A stretch of 64,000 bases of DNA, from contig JBFMBK010000010.1 in assembly GCA_040755295.1 (NCBI GenBank), positions 1-64,000 of the forward strand, read 5' to 3'. Both the position numbers and the translations under genes were made by a program. This DNA comes from Bacillota bacterium (GTDB lineage: Bacteria > Bacillota > Desulfotomaculia > Desulfotomaculales > Ammonificaceae). The notes under the pieces are model-generated. The model searched no databases. It was not told the DNA's origin and saw only the letters and a list, made by a program, of their open reading frames with translations. Numbering within the stretch: position 1 is the first letter of the stretch; each line of letters starts with the position of its first letter. Positions 7,882-16,835 of the stretch are shown piece after piece.

Positions 7882-9279
7882 TTAAGAAAATCCTACCTCC
7901 CGGCAGACCGCTTCCTGAATGGCGACCGCCCGGTCACGCGCCGAAGCCTCTGTGTAGACGCGAAAGACGGGTTCGGTGCCCGACGCCCGCACCAGCACCC
8001 ACGCCCCGCTTGAAAGCTCAATTTTTAATCCGTCTACGGTGGTACAGCGTTTTACCTCTTCACCGGCGATATTTGACGGCCGGAAGCTTTCCAAGTTTTC
8101 TATTATGTGTTTTTTATCGGCCGGTGTGGTCCTCAGATCAACCCGCACGCTTTCCACACGGCCGAAACGGTCTAAGATCCCGTCGAGAACCGCGGCCAGT
8201 GACTTCCCGTTTACGGCCGCCACCTCGCTTGCTAGAAGCCCGGCAAGAATCCCGTCCTTTTCAGGAACATGACCGCTGATCGAAAGGCCGCCGCTTTCCT
8301 CGCCGCCGCATATGCACCCGGATTCCCGGAGGCAGCGCCCGATGTATTTAAAGCCCACCGGCGTTTCACAAACCCCTGCGCCGTAACCGGCCGCGATGCG
8401 GTCCACCAGATGCGTGGTGGCCACCGTTCGCGCCACGTCGCCACGCAGGCCGCGCTTGTCAAGCAAATGGTGGTAGGCGAGGGAAAGCAGCTGGTTTGGC
8501 GATATATAGGCGCCGCTCGCATCGATAATTCCCAGACGATCGGCATCACCGTCAAGAGCGAGTCCGAGATGCGAACCGGTAGACAAAACGGAGTCCCGCA
8601 GATCACCGACCCGTGCTTCCGAGGGATCCGGCAGCCCGCCGCCGAAAAGCGGATCGCGGGTGTTGTGGATGGTGAACACCTCTACCCCCAACCGTTTTAA
8701 GAGGGTGTCCAGGTAACCGATGCCCGCGCCATGCATGGGATCCACGACGATTTTCAGCCCGGCCTTGCGGATTGCTTCCCCGTCAACCAGCGTTGAAACA
8801 TGCCGGAAGTACTCCTCTTCGGGATCAAGCTCCCGCAAAGGCGCGGCCGCCCCTCCGGGCGCTTTGCGCGGTTCAGCTATCAACGACTCGATCTTACCGG
8901 TTACGTCAGGCAAGGCGGGACCGGCATACTCCGGAATAAACTTAATCCCGCAGTACTCGGGAGGGTTGTGGCTGGCGGTCAACACTATGGCGCCGCCCGT
9001 GGACAGGTTACGTATGGCAAAGGCCGCCACCGGGGTAGGGACGGGCCGTTTCGGAAAATAAGCCGTGACCCCCCAGCCCCGCAGCACCTCCGCCACCGCC
9101 GCCGCAAATCGGTCGGCCAGGAAACGGTTGTCGTAAGCGATTACAACGCCCCGGTCATCCAGTCCTTCATCCTTAAGATAAGCGGCCACGGCGGCAGCAA
9201 CCAGTTCCACGTTCGCGAACGTGAACTCCCGGGCGATGATTCCCCGCCACCCGTCTGTGCCGAATTTAATCTCCTGCAA
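7882..9279 (-). CDS. Alpha-D-phosphohexomutase (phosphoglucomutase/phosphomannomutase family)
   Basis: A 465-residue sugar-phosphate mutase that interconverts hexose 1- and 6-phosphates. FGTDGWRG opens the protein. TASHNPPEYCG (about residue 100) holds the phosphorylated Ser, DGDADRLG (about 240) binds the metal, GGEESGG (near 325) is the sugar-binding loop and RASGTEPVFRVY (near 435) is the phosphate-binding loop. The start is TTG at 9279, six bases after GGAGGG. Substrate (glucose, mannose or glucosamine phosphate) cannot be decided from the sequence. Together with the downstream galU it could feed UDP-sugar supply for the envelope polysaccharide genes. Confidence 0.9.
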   Translation of the reverse strand: MQEIKFGTDGWRGIIAREFTFANVELVAAAVAAYLKDEGLDDRGVVIAYDNRFLADRFAAAVAEVLRGWGVTAYFPKRPVPTPVAAFAIRNLSTGGAIVLTASHNPPEYCGIKFIPEYAGPALPDVTGKIESLIAEPRKAPGGAAAPLRELDPEEEYFRHVSTLVDGEAIRKAGLKIVVDPMHGAGIGYLDTLLKRLGVEVFTIHNTRDPLFGGGLPDPSEARVGDLRDSVLSTGSHLGLALDGDADRLGIIDASGAYISPNQLLSLAYHHLLDKRGLRGDVARTVATTHLVDRIAAGYGAGVCETPVGFKYIGRCLRESGCICGGEESGGLSISGHVPEKDGILAGLLASEVAAVNGKSLAAVLDGILDRFGRVESVRVDLRTTPADKKHIIENLESFRPSNIAGEEVKRCTTVDGLKIELSSGAWVLVRASGTEPVFRVYTEASARDRAVAIQEAVCREVGFS

Positions 9280-9550
9280 ACAACTCCCTCCAATCGCTGA
9301 CTAACAGCATTCGACGTAAGTATTCAAGTAAATAACGCAGGTGTTTCAAAGGAGCGCGGTCAGAAGCAAGCACGGAAACTCACCCTCATGGAAAAGGTTT
9401 TTGACAAGTAACGTTTTCCATCTTCCACACCATGGTCCAAAATCCTCCACGTGCGCCGCCAAAAACAGCGGGCTCGCTTTTCACGCAGGCTTTTCTGGTG
9501 CAACAGTATATCTGTCCCTACGACCCCGGTCTGTTTCGGAACAAGCGTTT
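9280..9550. other. Intergenic, nothing recognised
   Basis: No gene, RNA or clear terminator stands out. Short open frames on both strands have no family-like features. Confidence 0.4.
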
Positions 9551-10288
9551 TTACTGGCCCATTTTGCCTGAAAGCTTATCCGTAATATCGGTGATATGGT
9601 CCGAGGTATCAAGCTTCTTGTCCACATAAAGTTTTCCTTCGGTATCCAGACTGGCGTAAACCACGTCTTTAATCGAAAAAACTCCCTGTTTCTCGAGTTC
9701 TTTCAGCAGCCATTCCTCGGTAAGGTGATTCTGAACAAGGTTTTGCAAGATTACAACCCCGTCCACGATTAACTCCGAGGGTACTCCTTCGTACTTCGTC
9801 GGAACGCTCAGATCCTGTGGGGTCAACGGGCGTTTCTGGGTTTTAGGCAGCACGCTGAGTTCCCCGTTGGGTTCGGCGACGGCGAACTCCACGTCCGCAA
9901 CGTTGAAGTACCCTTTTTCCCTTAACTGCATCGTTAAATCATCCACATTGTAACGCATCCGCGCCATGATTTTTTCCAGGATCATGCCGTTGTGAACCAC
10001 CACCGTGGGTTCGTCGCCGAATATTTTTCTGGCGGGCCGGTATTTCAGGCCGGCATACTGCACCAGGATTGTAAGACCGGCAAAGACAATCAGCCCTAAA
10101 ACGTAGTACCAGGGACTCTCCTTGACGTCCGTGGCCAACCCCGCTGCGATGGAGCCGATAACGATCCCGTTAACGTAGTCCGAAACCGTAAGCTGCCCCA
10201 CCTGCGATTTTCCAATGAGCCGCGTGATAAAAATTACTCCGGCAAACGCAGCTACCGCCCGGATAAAAATCTCCAATAACGGGTTCAT
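9551..10288 (-). CDS. DUF421 (YetF/YcaP-type) membrane protein
   Basis: A 245-residue protein with three N-terminal transmembrane helices (to about residue 85). A cytoplasmic part follows with two DUF421-type segments around KIFGDEPTVVVHNGMILEKI and PSELIVDGVVILQNL. ATG 10288 is preceded by GGGAGGG, so I reject the upstream frame extension. Family members are common in Firmicutes, and in Bacillus several are linked to spores. Their biochemical function is unknown. The gene is not obviously in an operon. Confidence 0.82.
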   Translation of the reverse strand: MNPLLEIFIRAVAAFAGVIFITRLIGKSQVGQLTVSDYVNGIVIGSIAAGLATDVKESPWYYVLGLIVFAGLTILVQYAGLKYRPARKIFGDEPTVVVHNGMILEKIMARMRYNVDDLTMQLREKGYFNVADVEFAVAEPNGELSVLPKTQKRPLTPQDLSVPTKYEGVPSELIVDGVVILQNLVQNHLTEEWLLKELEKQGVFSIKDVVYASLDTEGKLYVDKKLDTSDHITDITDKLSGKMGQ

Positions 10289-10432
10289 ATTTACCCTCCC
10301 GGTTTCAAGATGGTCAATATCAATAAGATTTACGCATACATACACGCTTATGCGTTTGCAGGCAGTCTAAAACGAATGAATAACCCGGCACCCCATTTGG
10401 GAATAATTTGTTAAATGCTTTGGAGGTATACG

Positions 10433-10585
10433 ATGCGCGGGAAAGAGATGCGGTTAAAAAAAAGGCTTCAAGTGGAAGAACACATGCTCCGGCAATACCT
10501 GGGGATGCTCAAGGGGAAAAAAACTAAACCGCAAAAGCGATTCAGGGTGGTCAGGGGAAAGACGCTGGTGAAGGCGCGGGGCTGA
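10433..10585 (+). CDS. Putative 50-residue basic peptide
   Basis: An ATG at 10433 follows TTTGGAGGTATACG, a good ribosome binding site, and the frame runs 50 codons to TGA at 10583. The product is very basic (many Lys and Arg, few acidic residues) with no Cys and no membrane segment. It is one of the few plus-strand frames with a proper start site. A perfect hairpin follows 24 bases later. I recognise no family, so it may be a nucleic-acid-binding small protein or not a gene at all. Confidence 0.4.
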   Translation: MRGKEMRLKKRLQVEEHMLRQYLGMLKGKKTKPQKRFRVVRGKTLVKARG

Positions 10586-10608
10586 GATTGTCGTACCCAC
10601 GACAACAC

Positions 10609-10634
10609 GATGCGCCGGTGGTTACCGGCGCATC
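10609..10634. terminator. Perfect hairpin between convergent genes
   Basis: GATGCGCCGG and CCGGCGCATC pair perfectly around a six-base loop. The hairpin lies between the plus-strand small ORF and the 3' end of galU. It has no strong T run on either strand, so a terminator role is likely but not certain. Confidence 0.5.
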
Positions 10635-10680
10635 ACGATGTATGTTTACGGGTTGAAACCTTCTTCGGAACGGTACGCTT

Positions 10681-11553
10681 TTATTTCCGTTCGGAAAGTA
10701 AAGTCTGCAGATATTCAAGAAAAGGCGGTCCAAGGTCGTCCCGCTCAAGGGCAAGTTCGACCGTCGCTCTAAGGTAACCCAGCTTATCTCCCGCATCGTA
10801 ACGTTTTCCCTGGAAGGCGTAGCCGAAAACCTTCTCCTCCCTCGCCAGCACCTTTAACGCATCGGTAAGCTGTATCTCACCGCCGGTTCCCGGCGTCGTA
10901 TTTTCAAGAATGCTGAAAACGCGGGGTGTAATGATGTACCTCCCCGTCACACCCCACCGCGATGGAGCTTCCTCGGGCTTCGGTTTTTCAACCAGGTCCC
11001 TTACCGCAAAAACCCTGGGTCTTATCTCTTCCCCGCTGATGATCCCGTACTTCGATACCTCCGTTAAGGGAACCTTTTGGACAGCAACCACAGTGGATTG
11101 AACCTCGGCGAACACTTCCAGCATCTGCGCCAGACAAAGTTTCTCACCGGTTACGATGTCGTCGCCCAGAAGCACTGCAAAAGGTTCATTACCGATAAAA
11201 CTGCGGGCGCACATCACGGCATGTCCCAGCCCTCGGGGCTCGCGCTGTCTCACGTAGTGGATATTGGCCATGGTGGCAATCCGCCATATTTCTGCAAGCC
11301 ACTCTTCTTTCTCTTTATCCCGCAGGTAGTATTCAAGTTCAAGACACCGGTCGAAGTGGTCCTCGATCGCCCGCTTTCCCCGTCCGGTAATTATCAGAAT
11401 GTCTTCTATTCCTGAGTTTACCACCTCTTCTACGATGTATTGGATGATAGGACGGTCTATCAGCGGCAGCATTTCCTTTGGCTGCGCCTTTGTGGCAGGA
11501 AGAAAACGGGTGCCGAGCCCTGCGGCGGGAATAACGGCTTTAGTTACCTTCAC
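10681..11553 (-). CDS. galU: UTP-glucose-1-phosphate uridylyltransferase
   Basis: Makes UDP-glucose from UTP and glucose 1-phosphate for cell-surface glycans. The 290-residue protein opens with the nucleotide-binding PAAGLGTRFLPATKAQPKEM. It carries EDILIITGRGKRAIEDHFD, the metal-binding LGDDIV, and GGEIQLTDAL and KRYDAGDKLGY of the sugar-nucleotide site. The GTG start at 11553 follows GGGAGGG. Length is normal. It leads into the envelope-polysaccharide region and is probably its UDP-sugar supplier. Confidence 0.95.
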   Translation of the reverse strand: MKVTKAVIPAAGLGTRFLPATKAQPKEMLPLIDRPIIQYIVEEVVNSGIEDILIITGRGKRAIEDHFDRCLELEYYLRDKEKEEWLAEIWRIATMANIHYVRQREPRGLGHAVMCARSFIGNEPFAVLLGDDIVTGEKLCLAQMLEVFAEVQSTVVAVQKVPLTEVSKYGIISGEEIRPRVFAVRDLVEKPKPEEAPSRWGVTGRYIITPRVFSILENTTPGTGGEIQLTDALKVLAREEKVFGYAFQGKRYDAGDKLGYLRATVELALERDDLGPPFLEYLQTLLSERK

Positions 11554-11634
11554 GGAATCCCTCCCCTGTCAACCCCCACTATTGTTCTTTCTAAAATTAA
11601 TATCGGTTAAGGTAATGACTACTTCGGCCTGGCA

Positions 11635-12717
11635 CTAAAGACTGGCGCCCTGACTCTTGGCCTTATCCTCTACCACGGGCAACCGCTGACGCCAGCGGAA
11701 TCCTATCACCCCGAATTTATTAGCGAGAATCAGCAGGCATGAAGCCACACAGAAAAGGAGTAAAACCGCCTGGGCGGTTGTAAGGCGGGTAAGAAAAACG
11801 GCACTGACCCCTAAAACAGCGCTGATTCCGTAAACCACCAGCACCGCCCCCCGGTGGCTGAGGCCGATGGCCAACAAGCGGTGGTGAAGGTGTCCGCGGT
11901 CGGCGCGGAAGATCCGGCGTCCGTTCTTATAACGCCTGAGGATGGCAAATAGGGTATCGAAGAGTGGAATCCCGAGAATAATCGCCGGCGTCACGAGGGT
12001 GACGGCCGTGGCGGTTTTTGCGACTCCGACCACGGCGCCGCACGCCAGGGTAAAACCGATAAGCATCGCCCCGCAGTCTCCGAGAAAAATCCGGGCCGGA
12101 TGAAAGTTGTATGGAAGAAAAGCAAAAAGGGTTGCGGCCAGAACCATTGCCGGCAGAACGCCGAGCGGGTCACCGGCGAGGACCGCCACCGTCCCCAGGG
12201 TGACAGCCCCGATACAGCTTACCCCTGCGGCAAGGCCGTCAAGTCCGTCGATAAGGTTGACGGCGTTGGTAACCGCTACTATCCATAAAACGGTGACGGG
12301 AATACCCCAGAATCCTAGGTGTAAAAGGAGACCCTCCTTGAAAGGATGCGTAACAAAACTAATATTGACCCCGAAAGAAATAATGATCAGGGCCGCCACG
12401 ATCTGCCCCAATAGTTTCATGCGCGGGCTCAACCCCATTATGTCGTCGAGCATCCCCACGCCGAAGATGAAGGTCCCCCCGGCCAGAAGGCCAAGGTATC
12501 CCCGCGGCAAACCGTCCAACAATGCCGCCACTAGAAAACCGCATAACAAACCTAAATATACCGACATCCCCCCGAGCCTGGGCATAGGCCGGTTATGAAC
12601 CTTACGGGCGTCAGGCTCATCCATCGCACCGATCCGGCTGGCCAGCCGCATTGCCAAAGGCGCCGTGGTAAAGGTGACCAGTCCGGCTACTATAGGGGCA
12701 ATTGTTGTGGAGGTCAT
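11635..12717 (-). CDS. tagO: Undecaprenyl-phosphate sugar-1-phosphate transferase (TagO/WecA type)
   Basis: A 360-residue membrane enzyme of the MraY/WecA/TagO family that loads a sugar 1-phosphate (usually GlcNAc) onto undecaprenyl phosphate, starting wall-polymer synthesis. About ten hydrophobic helices are visible. Family motifs are PRLGGMSVYLG, the catalytic DDIMGLSPRMKLLGQ, NAVNLIDGLDGLAAG and the cytoplasmic HLHHRLLA loop. The last distinguishes WecA/TagO from MraY, as does the absence of other mur genes nearby. ATG 12717 follows GGGGGGAAAAG. The exact sugar is not determined. Confidence 0.9.
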   Translation of the reverse strand: MTSTTIAPIVAGLVTFTTAPLAMRLASRIGAMDEPDARKVHNRPMPRLGGMSVYLGLLCGFLVAALLDGLPRGYLGLLAGGTFIFGVGMLDDIMGLSPRMKLLGQIVAALIIISFGVNISFVTHPFKEGLLLHLGFWGIPVTVLWIVAVTNAVNLIDGLDGLAAGVSCIGAVTLGTVAVLAGDPLGVLPAMVLAATLFAFLPYNFHPARIFLGDCGAMLIGFTLACGAVVGVAKTATAVTLVTPAIILGIPLFDTLFAILRRYKNGRRIFRADRGHLHHRLLAIGLSHRGAVLVVYGISAVLGVSAVFLTRLTTAQAVLLLFCVASCLLILANKFGVIGFRWRQRLPVVEDKAKSQGASL

Positions 12718-12721
12718 CTTT

Positions 12722-12876
12722 TCCCCCCCTAAGAATGCGTTCTTCTTCGTTGTGCCGCAACGCGGTATGGGGCATTCCCCAAGGCTTCGCTTGGTTAGTT
12801 GATATTTGTTCGGACTCTACCTGTTAATCCTAAAGATCTTGGTTTCTCGGGATCCAAGAACCTGACCCCTTATCGT
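12722..12876. repeat. Family B repeat remnant and spacer
   Basis: Positions 12732-12790 hold AATGCGTTCTTCTTCG joined directly to TTGTGCCGCAACGCGG and ATGGGGCATTCCCC. These are the two ends of the larger element seen at 13316-13625, so this may be a deleted copy. The remainder shows nothing recognised. Confidence 0.45.
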
Positions 12877-13311
12877 TCAGGTTGACTTCTCCCCCGCGGC
12901 AAAGACCAGTTCCGCTTCGGCAGCCGTTTCTTCACCGACCAAGGCCATGCACCGCGCTTTGCCGACCGACATCTTAAACTTCAGAATCTCAACCTCAAGC
13001 CGCAAAACATCCCCCGGGATTACCTGCCGCCGGAAACGCGCCTCGTTTATACCGGCAAAAAGCGGCACCTTCCCCCGGTAAGTTTCCAGGCTCAGTACCG
13101 CTATGGCAGCCACCTGGGCCAATGCCTCAATGATCAAAACCCCCGGCATCACAGGATTGTCCGGGTAGTGCCCAGGAAAGAAAAACTCATTGGCGGTGAC
13201 ATTTTTAATCCCTACGGCGCGCCGCCCGGGCTCCAACTCAAGAACCCGGTCGACCAGCAGGAACGGGTATCGGTGGGGAATAATACTTTTAATTTCTTTT
13301 TGACCTAACAA
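12877..13311 (-). CDS. fabZ: 3-hydroxyacyl-[ACP] dehydratase
   Basis: Dehydrates 3-hydroxyacyl-ACP to trans-2-enoyl-ACP in fatty acid synthesis. The 144-residue hot-dog-fold protein has the catalytic His in [13 protein letters not shown] and the catalytic Glu in [16 protein letters not shown], with GHYPDNP between them. The start is TTG at 13311 preceded by AAGGAT. The length is normal. It stands apart from other fab genes, among envelope-polymer genes and flanked by repeats. Confidence 0.95.
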   Translation of the reverse strand: MLGQKEIKSIIPHRYPFLLVDRVLELEPGRRAVGIKNVTANEFFFPGHYPDNPVMPGVLIIEALAQVAAIAVLSLETYRGKVPLFAGINEARFRRQVIPGDVLRLEVEILKFKMSVGKARCMALVGEETAAEAELVFAAGEKST

Positions 13312-13315
13312 CTAT

Positions 13316-13625
13316 CCTTCTGCTCCTCCTCCGAAAATGCGTTTTTCTTCCGTCGGGCGCGGCGATGAGCTTCGTATTACTGCGTCAGGCTCACCCAGCA
13401 CTCAGTTGCACCTTCAAGAGATGTCACTCCGCTTAAACCGCAATCTAAACGCTTTGCGTAACTACGTCTTCGATACCAGTCTGCATGCTGGGCTGCGCCT
13501 TCTTTATACTGCTCGCTCCTCGCTGCGTTCCGTTTATGTTACTCTTTCGCATCTAAGTAACCGGCTTACGGGTCGCTCCATTTTCATTCGTAGTTGTGCC
13601 GCAACGCGGCATGGGTCACTCCTTT
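13316..13625. repeat. Family B interspersed repeat, long copy
   Basis: This stretch of about 310 bases contains no gene. It begins GAAAATGCGTTTTTCTTCCG, followed by GGGCGCGGCGATGAGCTTCG. It ends with CGCTGCGTTCCGTTTATG, a GGTCGCTCCATTTTCATTC segment and TTGTGCCGCAACGCGGCATG. Related segments occur at 12732, 22380-22640, 28200-28445, 46110-46665 and 63155-63195. Confidence 0.55.
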
Positions 13626-14863
13626 TAAATATCGCTATAAACATCATCCGCAGTCCCTGAAGGCGGAGGCGTTGTTTCCGGCAGCTGTCCTCCGGGCGAT
13701 ATAATCGGAGGCAATTCACCCTGATCATTTCCCTGGTCCGCCGCGTCCGGCGGTTCCTGGATGGTGTCTCCTCCCGGCCAGACGTCTCCCGGGATAATCT
13801 CCACGTCCATCCCCGAGGGGGTTTCACTCCCGTACCCTTCGCCGGCAACTGTATCGTAACCGCTTTCTGAAACACTCGGCTCTTCGGGCTGGTCAATCTG
13901 CATAACGATAACGCCCGCCGGTGTGTCCTTTACCACCTGTTGTATCGACTCCCCGCTCAAGAGTTGGGCCACAGCCCGTCTTGCCTCATCCGGGTCTACG
14001 TGCCAGTAAGGGTCGCTGCCTAAATAACCGGGAAGAGTCCCGCTTACCATTTCAACATCCTGCATGGATTTAGCCAGCTTAGCCAGATCCATCATGTCCG
14101 CAAAAGGAAGATTAGTGTATATGCATTTCTTTATCTTTGGAAGGAGCACCGGGATTTTAATTATATTCGCGGGTTTGAGCATTTCTTCGGCCACCGCGCG
14201 CAGGAACTTTTGCTGCCGGTCAACCCTGTTGATATCCCCCAATGGATCGCCTCGGAAGCGGACGTACATCAGCGCTTTTTCCCCATCGAGCTCCTGCAGT
14301 CCCTTTGTCAGATTAATGCTGAAGCGGCCTCCTCTTTCCGGGTCGTAATGACGCATATTCTTATCCACATAAAGCGTTATTCCGCCGAGGGCGTCGACCA
14401 ACTTAATAAACCCCTCGTAATTGGTAACCACGTAATAATCAATCTGCTGGTCGATAAGCTCGGAAACCACATCCACGGCCAGTTCAGGCCCGCCGTACGC
14501 CATCGCCGCGTTGATCCGTTCCCTGCCGTGGCCGGGGATACTAACCAGGGTATCCCGCGGTATGGACAGGAAGACCATCCGTTTATTATGCGTGTCCGCG
14601 CTGACAAACATCATGGAATCGCTACGGGACCATTCTTCACCATAGCGGGCGTCCGAGCCGAGGATCAGGAAATTGATCTTCTTGTCCTCCGCTGCCTGAG
14701 CTGTCGGTTCACCACCCGGCCTACCCGGAAAAACAGACTGTTTAAAGTAAAAATTCTGTACCGTCCCGTAGCCAATTCCTCCTACAAGGCAGATTAAAAT
14801 ACAAATTATCACAATCGACCGGGCTTTAAGCCGTTTCTTGGGACGCCGCTCATCCTCAGCCAT
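13625..14863 (-). CDS. LytR-CpsA-Psr (LCP) family glycopolymer ligase
   Basis: A 412-residue membrane-anchored enzyme predicted to transfer undecaprenyl-linked wall polymers onto peptidoglycan outside the cell. One transmembrane helix lies near residues 18-38, after a basic cytoplasmic tail. The LCP domain follows (about 65-230), with LILGSDARYGEEWSRSDSMM, SIPRDTLVSIPGHGRERINAAMAYGG and YVRFRGDPLGDINRVDRQQ, which carry the conserved Asp and Arg residues. The C-terminal 80 residues are Pro/Gly/Glu-rich and of low complexity. ATG 14863 is chosen over the in-frame start 24 bases upstream because the family begins at the basic tail. A family B repeat directly abuts its stop codon. Confidence 0.9.
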   Translation of the reverse strand: MAEDERRPKKRLKARSIVIICILICLVGGIGYGTVQNFYFKQSVFPGRPGGEPTAQAAEDKKINFLILGSDARYGEEWSRSDSMMFVSADTHNKRMVFLSIPRDTLVSIPGHGRERINAAMAYGGPELAVDVVSELIDQQIDYYVVTNYEGFIKLVDALGGITLYVDKNMRHYDPERGGRFSINLTKGLQELDGEKALMYVRFRGDPLGDINRVDRQQKFLRAVAEEMLKPANIIKIPVLLPKIKKCIYTNLPFADMMDLAKLAKSMQDVEMVSGTLPGYLGSDPYWHVDPDEARRAVAQLLSGESIQQVVKDTPAGVIVMQIDQPEEPSVSESGYDTVAGEGYGSETPSGMDVEIIPGDVWPGGDTIQEPPDAADQGNDQGELPPIISPGGQLPETTPPPSGTADDVYSDI

Positions 14864-14950
14864 TGTTTTATCCCCCCGTAGCGTCATTGACGGCTGCCTT
14901 TCTTTGCTTTAAATTATAAAGGACAAACGGTCGTAAGAGGAGGCTAATTT

Positions 14951-15454
14951 ATGCGATTACTTGATGAAAAAGGTAGAATCCTAGGTTTAATCAATCTCAT
15001 CGATTTCGTGATTATAGCAGTGGTGTTACTCCTTATTGCCGGTGCGTCCTATAAGTTTCTCCGCCCGGCGGCTGTTACACCGCCCACAACGGTCGTGTTT
15101 ACCGTTCGCATACCTGCCGTGCCGCCTGAATCTGCTCAGGAGATTAAGGTCGGCGACCGGATGGTAGCCGGAGCAAGTTATGTCCCTATAACCGTGAAAA
15201 ACGTATCTATTGAACCAGCGCTTACCACCGAAACCGACGCCGCCGGACACAAAGTACTGGCGCGCGACCCGTATTTTAAAGACGTTATCGTTACCCTTGA
15301 GGGTAAGGTCGCAATCCCGACCGCGCAGGTTAAAATCAGCACACAGGAGGTTCGCACCGGGCGTGAATATTTTGTTAAATCATTGACCTACGAATTCAAA
15401 GGTATTATCAATAAGGTAACACTAAATCCTTCCCTGGACAAGCCTGCTCGGTAA
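14951..15454 (+). CDS. DUF4330 membrane-anchored protein
   Basis: A 167-residue protein starting MRLLDEKGRILGLINLIDF, the conserved opening of DUF4330. A single transmembrane helix spans about residues 15-36, and the remaining extracytoplasmic beta-rich part carries no catalytic motif. AGAGGAGG precedes the ATG at 14951. It is transcribed divergently from the LCP gene across a 60-base spacer that must hold both promoters. DUF4330 genes often accompany polysaccharide-export or wall-polymer genes; the function is unknown. Confidence 0.8.
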   Translation: MRLLDEKGRILGLINLIDFVIIAVVLLLIAGASYKFLRPAAVTPPTTVVFTVRIPAVPPESAQEIKVGDRMVAGASYVPITVKNVSIEPALTTETDAAGHKVLARDPYFKDVIVTLEGKVAIPTAQVKISTQEVRTGREYFVKSLTYEFKGIINKVTLNPSLDKPAR

Positions 15455-15523
15455 AATTTTTACGTTTTCCCCGGTTTCAGGAACTTCTTGTCGGTATACC
15501 GTTTGGGGCAATATTACAACTTA

Positions 15524-16828
15524 CTACAATGAAGTAATGTGCAGCGCGGGGTATTTCATCTCGAAATCGCTGCACACGTTTTTTATATCAACAATAAAGG
15601 GAGCAGACGGGTCAAGGAACCGCACAAAAGGCTCAGGGGTTTGGAAATCTAATCCCTTTTGTTTTACCAGAATGACTGCTCCATGCGCGCCGTCCAGCGC
15701 TTTTTCCAGTGTTTCAACCTGAAACGGATACGTACGCGGTATCACCGGGTCGAAAGCCCTCACCGTCAGACCGGCTTCTTGGAGGTGCCCTACCACCCTG
15801 ACCGCCGGGCTCTGGCGGCTGTCGCTGGAATAATCCTTCATCGCCAGACCCAAGACGGCCACCTTCGCCTCGCGGGGCGGTACAGGCAAAAGCCGCAGCA
15901 CCATATCTGCCACCGTTCGCGGCATTTCGTCGTTAACCTGCCGGGCTGCCGGCATCAACCGCAGATCAATCCCGGCCTCCCGCGCCAACGGCGCCAGGTA
16001 ATGGAACGCGTTAGGCAGGCAGTAACCTCCGACCCCGGCACCGGGTTGAAGCAGCTTTACTCGCTTATGCGTGTTTGCCAGCCGTACCACCTCGAAGGTA
16101 TTAACCCCGAGAGCGCGGGTAACATTACTCAACTCGTTTACCAGCGCGATGTTCACGTCGCGGGAGATGTTTTCCACGAGCTTTTCGATCTCCGCCGCCT
16201 CGAAGAAGGATGCGGGGATCACCTCCGCCCGCGTAACCACCCGAAGGAGTTCAGCCGCTTCCTCCCGGCTCGCCTCGTCGATACCGCTTACCACTACAGG
16301 CATCGTTACAAACTCCTCGAAAGCCCGCCCTTCGGCGATCCGCTCAGGGGCATACCCGAGGTAAAAGTCCTCCCCGGCTTTGAGACCGCTTTCCTCCAGC
16401 AGCGGTTTAACCAGACGGCGCATCATTCCCGGCACCAGTGTGCTTCGTATAAGTACCAGGTCTCCGGGCTTGAGACCGTCGGCGATGCTTTTCAGGCACC
16501 CGGTCAACGGCCCGGGATCGGGCATCCCCTCTGCCACCGGCAGCCCAACGGTTACAATAATGTCCTGTGACCGGCTTAATGCCTCCCGTGGATCGGTGGT
16601 CGCTTTGAAAGAACCCCGGTCCAGTTCCTGCCGCAGAATATCCTGTATGGGAAAACCGCGGTACTGTTCCTGGTGGTAGGTCACACCGCTGTTGATTTCT
16701 TCTACCAGCCCGGCGTTTGCATCGACCCCGATCACCTTGCAGTTGGCAAGTGTGAAACACAGGGACAGAGGCAGCCCCACGAATCCCAGGCCGAAAACCG
16801 CCACCTCGTTATAATAACGCTCCGCCAC
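15524..16828 (-). CDS. Nucleotide-sugar dehydrogenase (UDP-ManNAc/UDP-glucose 6-dehydrogenase family)
   Basis: Oxidises the C6 of a UDP-sugar to the uronic acid with two NAD. The Rossmann motif VAVFGLGFVGLPLS opens the 434-residue protein. The central domain has EIEKLVENISRDVNIALVNEL, and the catalytic Cys lies in GAGVGGYCLPNAFHYL. A C-terminal UDP-binding domain (AVLGLAMKDYSSDSRQSPAV) follows. The GTG at 16828 with AAGGAG upstream is preferred; the longer open frame overlaps the previous gene and has no family match. The gene lies 7 bases after the glycosyltransferase stop codon, so they form an operon. The precise substrate is unresolved. Confidence 0.88.
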   Translation of the reverse strand: MAERYYNEVAVFGLGFVGLPLSLCFTLANCKVIGVDANAGLVEEINSGVTYHQEQYRGFPIQDILRQELDRGSFKATTDPREALSRSQDIIVTVGLPVAEGMPDPGPLTGCLKSIADGLKPGDLVLIRSTLVPGMMRRLVKPLLEESGLKAGEDFYLGYAPERIAEGRAFEEFVTMPVVVSGIDEASREEAAELLRVVTRAEVIPASFFEAAEIEKLVENISRDVNIALVNELSNVTRALGVNTFEVVRLANTHKRVKLLQPGAGVGGYCLPNAFHYLAPLAREAGIDLRLMPAARQVNDEMPRTVADMVLRLLPVPPREAKVAVLGLAMKDYSSDSRQSPAVRVVGHLQEAGLTVRAFDPVIPRTYPFQVETLEKALDGAHGAVILVKQKGLDFQTPEPFVRFLDPSAPFIVDIKNVCSDFEMKYPALHITSL

Positions 16829-16835
16829 TACAAAT

